Shown here one piece after another: positions 6,444-7,822 of a DNA stretch of 7,822 nt. Source of the DNA: a bacterium (lineage in GTDB: Bacteria; Electryoneota; RPQS01); NCBI GenBank assembly GCA_028711875.1, contig JAQTRJ010000086.1:1-7822 (forward strand), written 5' to 3'. The notes under the pieces were generated by a model, which was given only the letters and a program-made list of their open reading frames with translations, ran no database searches and was not told the DNA's origin. Each line of letters starts with the position of its first letter. Position 1 is the stretch's first letter. A program made the translations under genes and the position numbers.

Positions 6444-6472
6444 TTGACTTTCTGAACAAAAGTTCATATATT
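6444..6472 (+). promoter_or_regulatory. Plus-strand sigma70-like promoter with SOS-box-like operator in the spacer
   Basis: TTGACT (6444-6449), a 17-nt spacer and TATATT (6467-6472) make a good promoter on the plus strand. The spacer holds the palindrome TGAAC-AAAA-GTTCA (6453-6466), matching the GAAC-N4-GTTC core of LexA sites known from Gram-positive bacteria and several other phyla. A repressor there would block polymerase. No plus-strand gene follows; transcription would run antisense into pgsA. It may be a remnant of a lost gene's control region, drive an antisense or small RNA, or be chance. Confidence 0.5.
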
Positions 6473-6503
6473 GTGCTTCCATCTCTCCATGTTCCCACGT
6501 CGC

Positions 6504-6538
6504 AATTTCTAATTTCTCATTTCTAATTTCTGATTTCT
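6504..6538. repeat. Five tandem copies of a 7-bp repeat (NATTTCT)
   Basis: AATTTCT, AATTTCT, CATTTCT, AATTTCT and GATTTCT follow directly one after another, varying only in the first base. They lie 18 bp after the pgsA-like stop codon on that gene's 3' side, where the minus strand reads AGAAATN. Confidence 0.85.
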
Positions 6539-6556
6539 CTTTCCCGTTTGAAGTTT

Positions 6557-7219
6557 TTAGTTTTCTTTGAGTTCCGCAGTTCGTTTTGTCAACTTTTCTT
6601 CCCCGTGAGCGGCAAGAAGTCTTTGAAAACGATAAAAATAGACAAATCCCGAAAGGAACAGCAGCACCACCGTAAACCACATGACATTGTAGGGCTTGAA
6701 CCACTCGAGCGCGGCCGGCTCCCAATAGCAATAGATGGTGTAGACGATGAGCGTGAGCGCCGTGAAAATCATCGCAACCTTTCCCGCCCAATTGGACTTC
6801 ATGACCACCCCGGTCTTGCCGTAAGCATAGGCGGCCAGCACCACGATCGCCGCATCCCTCACTAAGACCAGCGCCAGAAATCCCGCCGGCAGCGGATGCT
6901 CCCGCCACGGCAGAGCCAGAAAGATCGCCAGCGACGCGATCCAGACCTTGTCCGCAATCGGGTCGAGCACCCGTCCCCACACCGACTCCTGCTTCAGCCA
7001 CCGCGCCACCATTCCGTCCAGCATGTCCGAGATCAGAGCAATCCCCATGATCGCGAGCGCCCAGAGATTGCCATTACCGCTCTCGCCCATCCGCAAGCAT
7101 AGAAACAGCGGAACGAGCAGAAAAAGCCGCCCGAGGCTGATGCAGTTGGCCGCCGTCCAGAAGCGAGTCGTGATCTCGCCCGAGGACGGAGGAATACGGA
7201 TGAGTTCGTGGAGTCTCAC
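6557..7219 (-). CDS. pgsA: CDP-alcohol phosphatidyltransferase (PgsA-like)
   Basis: This integral membrane enzyme transfers a phosphatidyl group from a CDP-activated lipid to an alcohol. Phosphatidylglycerophosphate synthase is the most likely activity, but related enzymes share the motif. The 220 residues contain the complete family signature D-x2-DG-x2-AR-x8-G-x3-D-x3-D (D65, D68, G69, A72, R73, G82, D86, D90). The aspartates bind metal and the last is the catalytic base. 'NCISLGRLFLLVPLFL' opens the first membrane span, and several hydrophobic segments follow. The start is GTG at 7217-7219, since no ATG precedes the first span; the SD is weak. It is 16 nt after purF, suggesting one transcript. 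The stop is TAA. Confidence 0.85.
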   Translation of the reverse strand: MRLHELIRIPPSSGEITTRFWTAANCISLGRLFLLVPLFLCLRMGESGNGNLWALAIMGIALISDMLDGMVARWLKQESVWGRVLDPIADKVWIASLAIFLALPWREHPLPAGFLALVLVRDAAIVVLAAYAYGKTGVVMKSNWAGKVAMIFTALTLIVYTIYCYWEPAALEWFKPYNVMWFTVVLLFLSGFVYFYRFQRLLAAHGEEKLTKRTAELKEN

Positions 7220-7235
7220 AAGAGCAGGAAACAGG

Positions 7236-7822
7236 CTATTCGATGGCCTTTAAAACGCGTTCAAGTTCGGCGCGCGCCCATTCCTTGTCGCTGTATTGAA
7301 AGAGCGATTCGTTCTGGTCTTCGGAGAGCGGAACCGGATACTCTCCGGTGAAGCACGCCGTGCAAAAGTGGCCGGGATCGGAGTACGTCGCTTCGAGCAT
7401 GCCCTTGACCGAGAGATACGCGAGCGAATCCACGCCGAGATAATCGCGAATTTGCTCGGGCGAGTTCCAGGCCGCGATCAGTTCCTTGCGGGTGGGAAAG
7501 TCCATTCCGTAAAAACAGGGAAATTGAATCGGCGGCGAGGCCACCCGCACGTGAATTTCCTTCACCCCTACCCGCCGCAGCAATCCCACCAGCTTTTTCA
7601 GCGTCGTGCCGCGCACGATCGAGTCTTCCACCAGCACCACCCGCTTGTCCTGCAGAACGCCGACCACCGGATTGTATTTCACCCGCGCGTTGAACGACCG
7701 CATGAACGGCGAAGGATTGATGAACGTGCGGCCGATGTAGTGATTGCGAATGAGACCCAGTTCGAACTTGATCCCGCTTTCCCGCGCATAGCCAAGCGCC
7801 GACGTATTCGAGGAATCCGGCA
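7236..7822 (-). CDS. purF: Amidophosphoribosyltransferase, C-terminal part (cut by window edge)
   Basis: PurF makes phosphoribosylamine from PRPP and glutamine, the first committed step of purine synthesis. About 194 C-terminal residues are present; the glutaminase domain lies outside the window. The frame runs open to the window end at 7822 and reads PDSSNTSALGYA, then 'GLIRNHYIGRTFI'. The PRPP-binding signature is 'VVLVEDSIVRGTT', followed by 'SPPIQFPCFYGMD' and 'YLSVKGM'. The cysteine in PCFYG and the two in FCTACFTG match the positions of [4Fe-4S] ligands in the Bacillus-type enzyme, so an oxygen-sensitive Fe-S form is likely. The stop is TAG at 7236-7238. Confidence 0.97.
   Translation of the reverse strand, partial: PDSSNTSALGYARESGIKFELGLIRNHYIGRTFINPSPFMRSFNARVKYNPVVGVLQDKRVVLVEDSIVRGTTLKKLVGLLRRVGVKEIHVRVASPPIQFPCFYGMDFPTRKELIAAWNSPEQIRDYLGVDSLAYLSVKGMLEATYSDPGHFCTACFTGEYPVPLSEDQNESLFQYSDKEWARAELERVLKAIE

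Larger units (their letters stand above)
5873..6556. other. 684-bp gap without a convincing gene, rich in short inverted repeats
   Basis: No reading frame here looks like a protein: the possible frames are short, overlap each other in several frames and give low-complexity Arg/Pro/Ala-rich translations. I see no tRNA, rRNA or recognisable ncRNA. The stretch holds at least nine hairpins of 5-9 bp arms, many with the four-base loops TCCT or CGGA. It also holds a 62-nt cloverleaf (6364-6425), a plus-strand promoter with an SOS-like operator, and a 7-bp tandem repeat. It must also contain the cysS promoter unless cysS is read from purF-pgsA. Two TACAAT boxes on the minus strand (5888-5893 and 5947-5952) are possible -10 sites, but neither has a good -35. 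Confidence 0.8.

Overview
The window is bacterial chromosome carrying one of the most conserved translation/transcription neighbourhoods. Every recognisable gene lies on the minus strand, so transcription runs from high to low coordinates. In transcription order: the 3' part of purF, a CDP-alcohol phosphatidyltransferase (pgsA-like), a 684-bp gap without a gene, cysS, a tRNA cluster Thr(UGU)-Tyr(GUA)-Gly(UCC)-Thr(GGU), tuf (EF-Tu), tRNA-Trp(CCA), secE, a zinc-ribbon SAM methyltransferase, nusG, rplK (L11) and the 5' part of rplA (L1). Thr-Tyr-Gly-Thr-tuf-(Trp)-secE-nusG-rplK-rplA is an ancient bacterial order. The sequence is GC-rich by eye. Starts are often non-ATG (TTG for rplA, GTG for nusG and pgsA), and five of the eight visible stop codons are TAG. 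PurF is the Bacillus-type enzyme with Fe-S cysteines. I cannot name a phylum; an uncultured lineage outside the well-studied groups would fit, but that is inference.

Region by region. 7236-7822 and 6557-7219 (purF, pgsA-like) are 16 nt apart and probably cotranscribed; they serve purine synthesis and phospholipid synthesis. 5873-6556 has no convincing gene but is packed with short inverted repeats. These include a 62-nt segment (6364-6425) that folds by Watson-Crick pairing into a four-arm cloverleaf with no unpaired junction base. There is also a plus-strand sigma70-like promoter whose spacer holds an SOS-box-like palindrome, and five tandem 7-bp repeats. 4469-5872 is cysS. 4344-4399 holds the probable promoter of the tRNA-tuf operon and a 7-bp inverted repeat at its expected start point. 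2439-4336 holds five tRNA genes around tuf. 1-2413 is the secE-nusG-rplK-rplA cluster.

The main gene-level oddity is the methyltransferase between secE and nusG. Its reading frame is open back to the secE stop codon, and secE is in the same frame. The zinc-ribbon N-terminus (CxxC...CxxC) is clearly coded there, yet no ATG, GTG or TTG lies between the secE TAG and the first cysteine. Translation must therefore start at a rare codon (CTG is the best candidate), arise by readthrough or reinitiation after secE, or the gene has lost its start.

Functionally, tRNAs, EF-Tu, CysRS, L11 and L1 serve translation. SecE is part of the protein translocon. NusG couples RNA polymerase to elongation and termination factors. 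The methyltransferase and the hairpin-rich gap are the parts not explained by the conserved neighbourhood.
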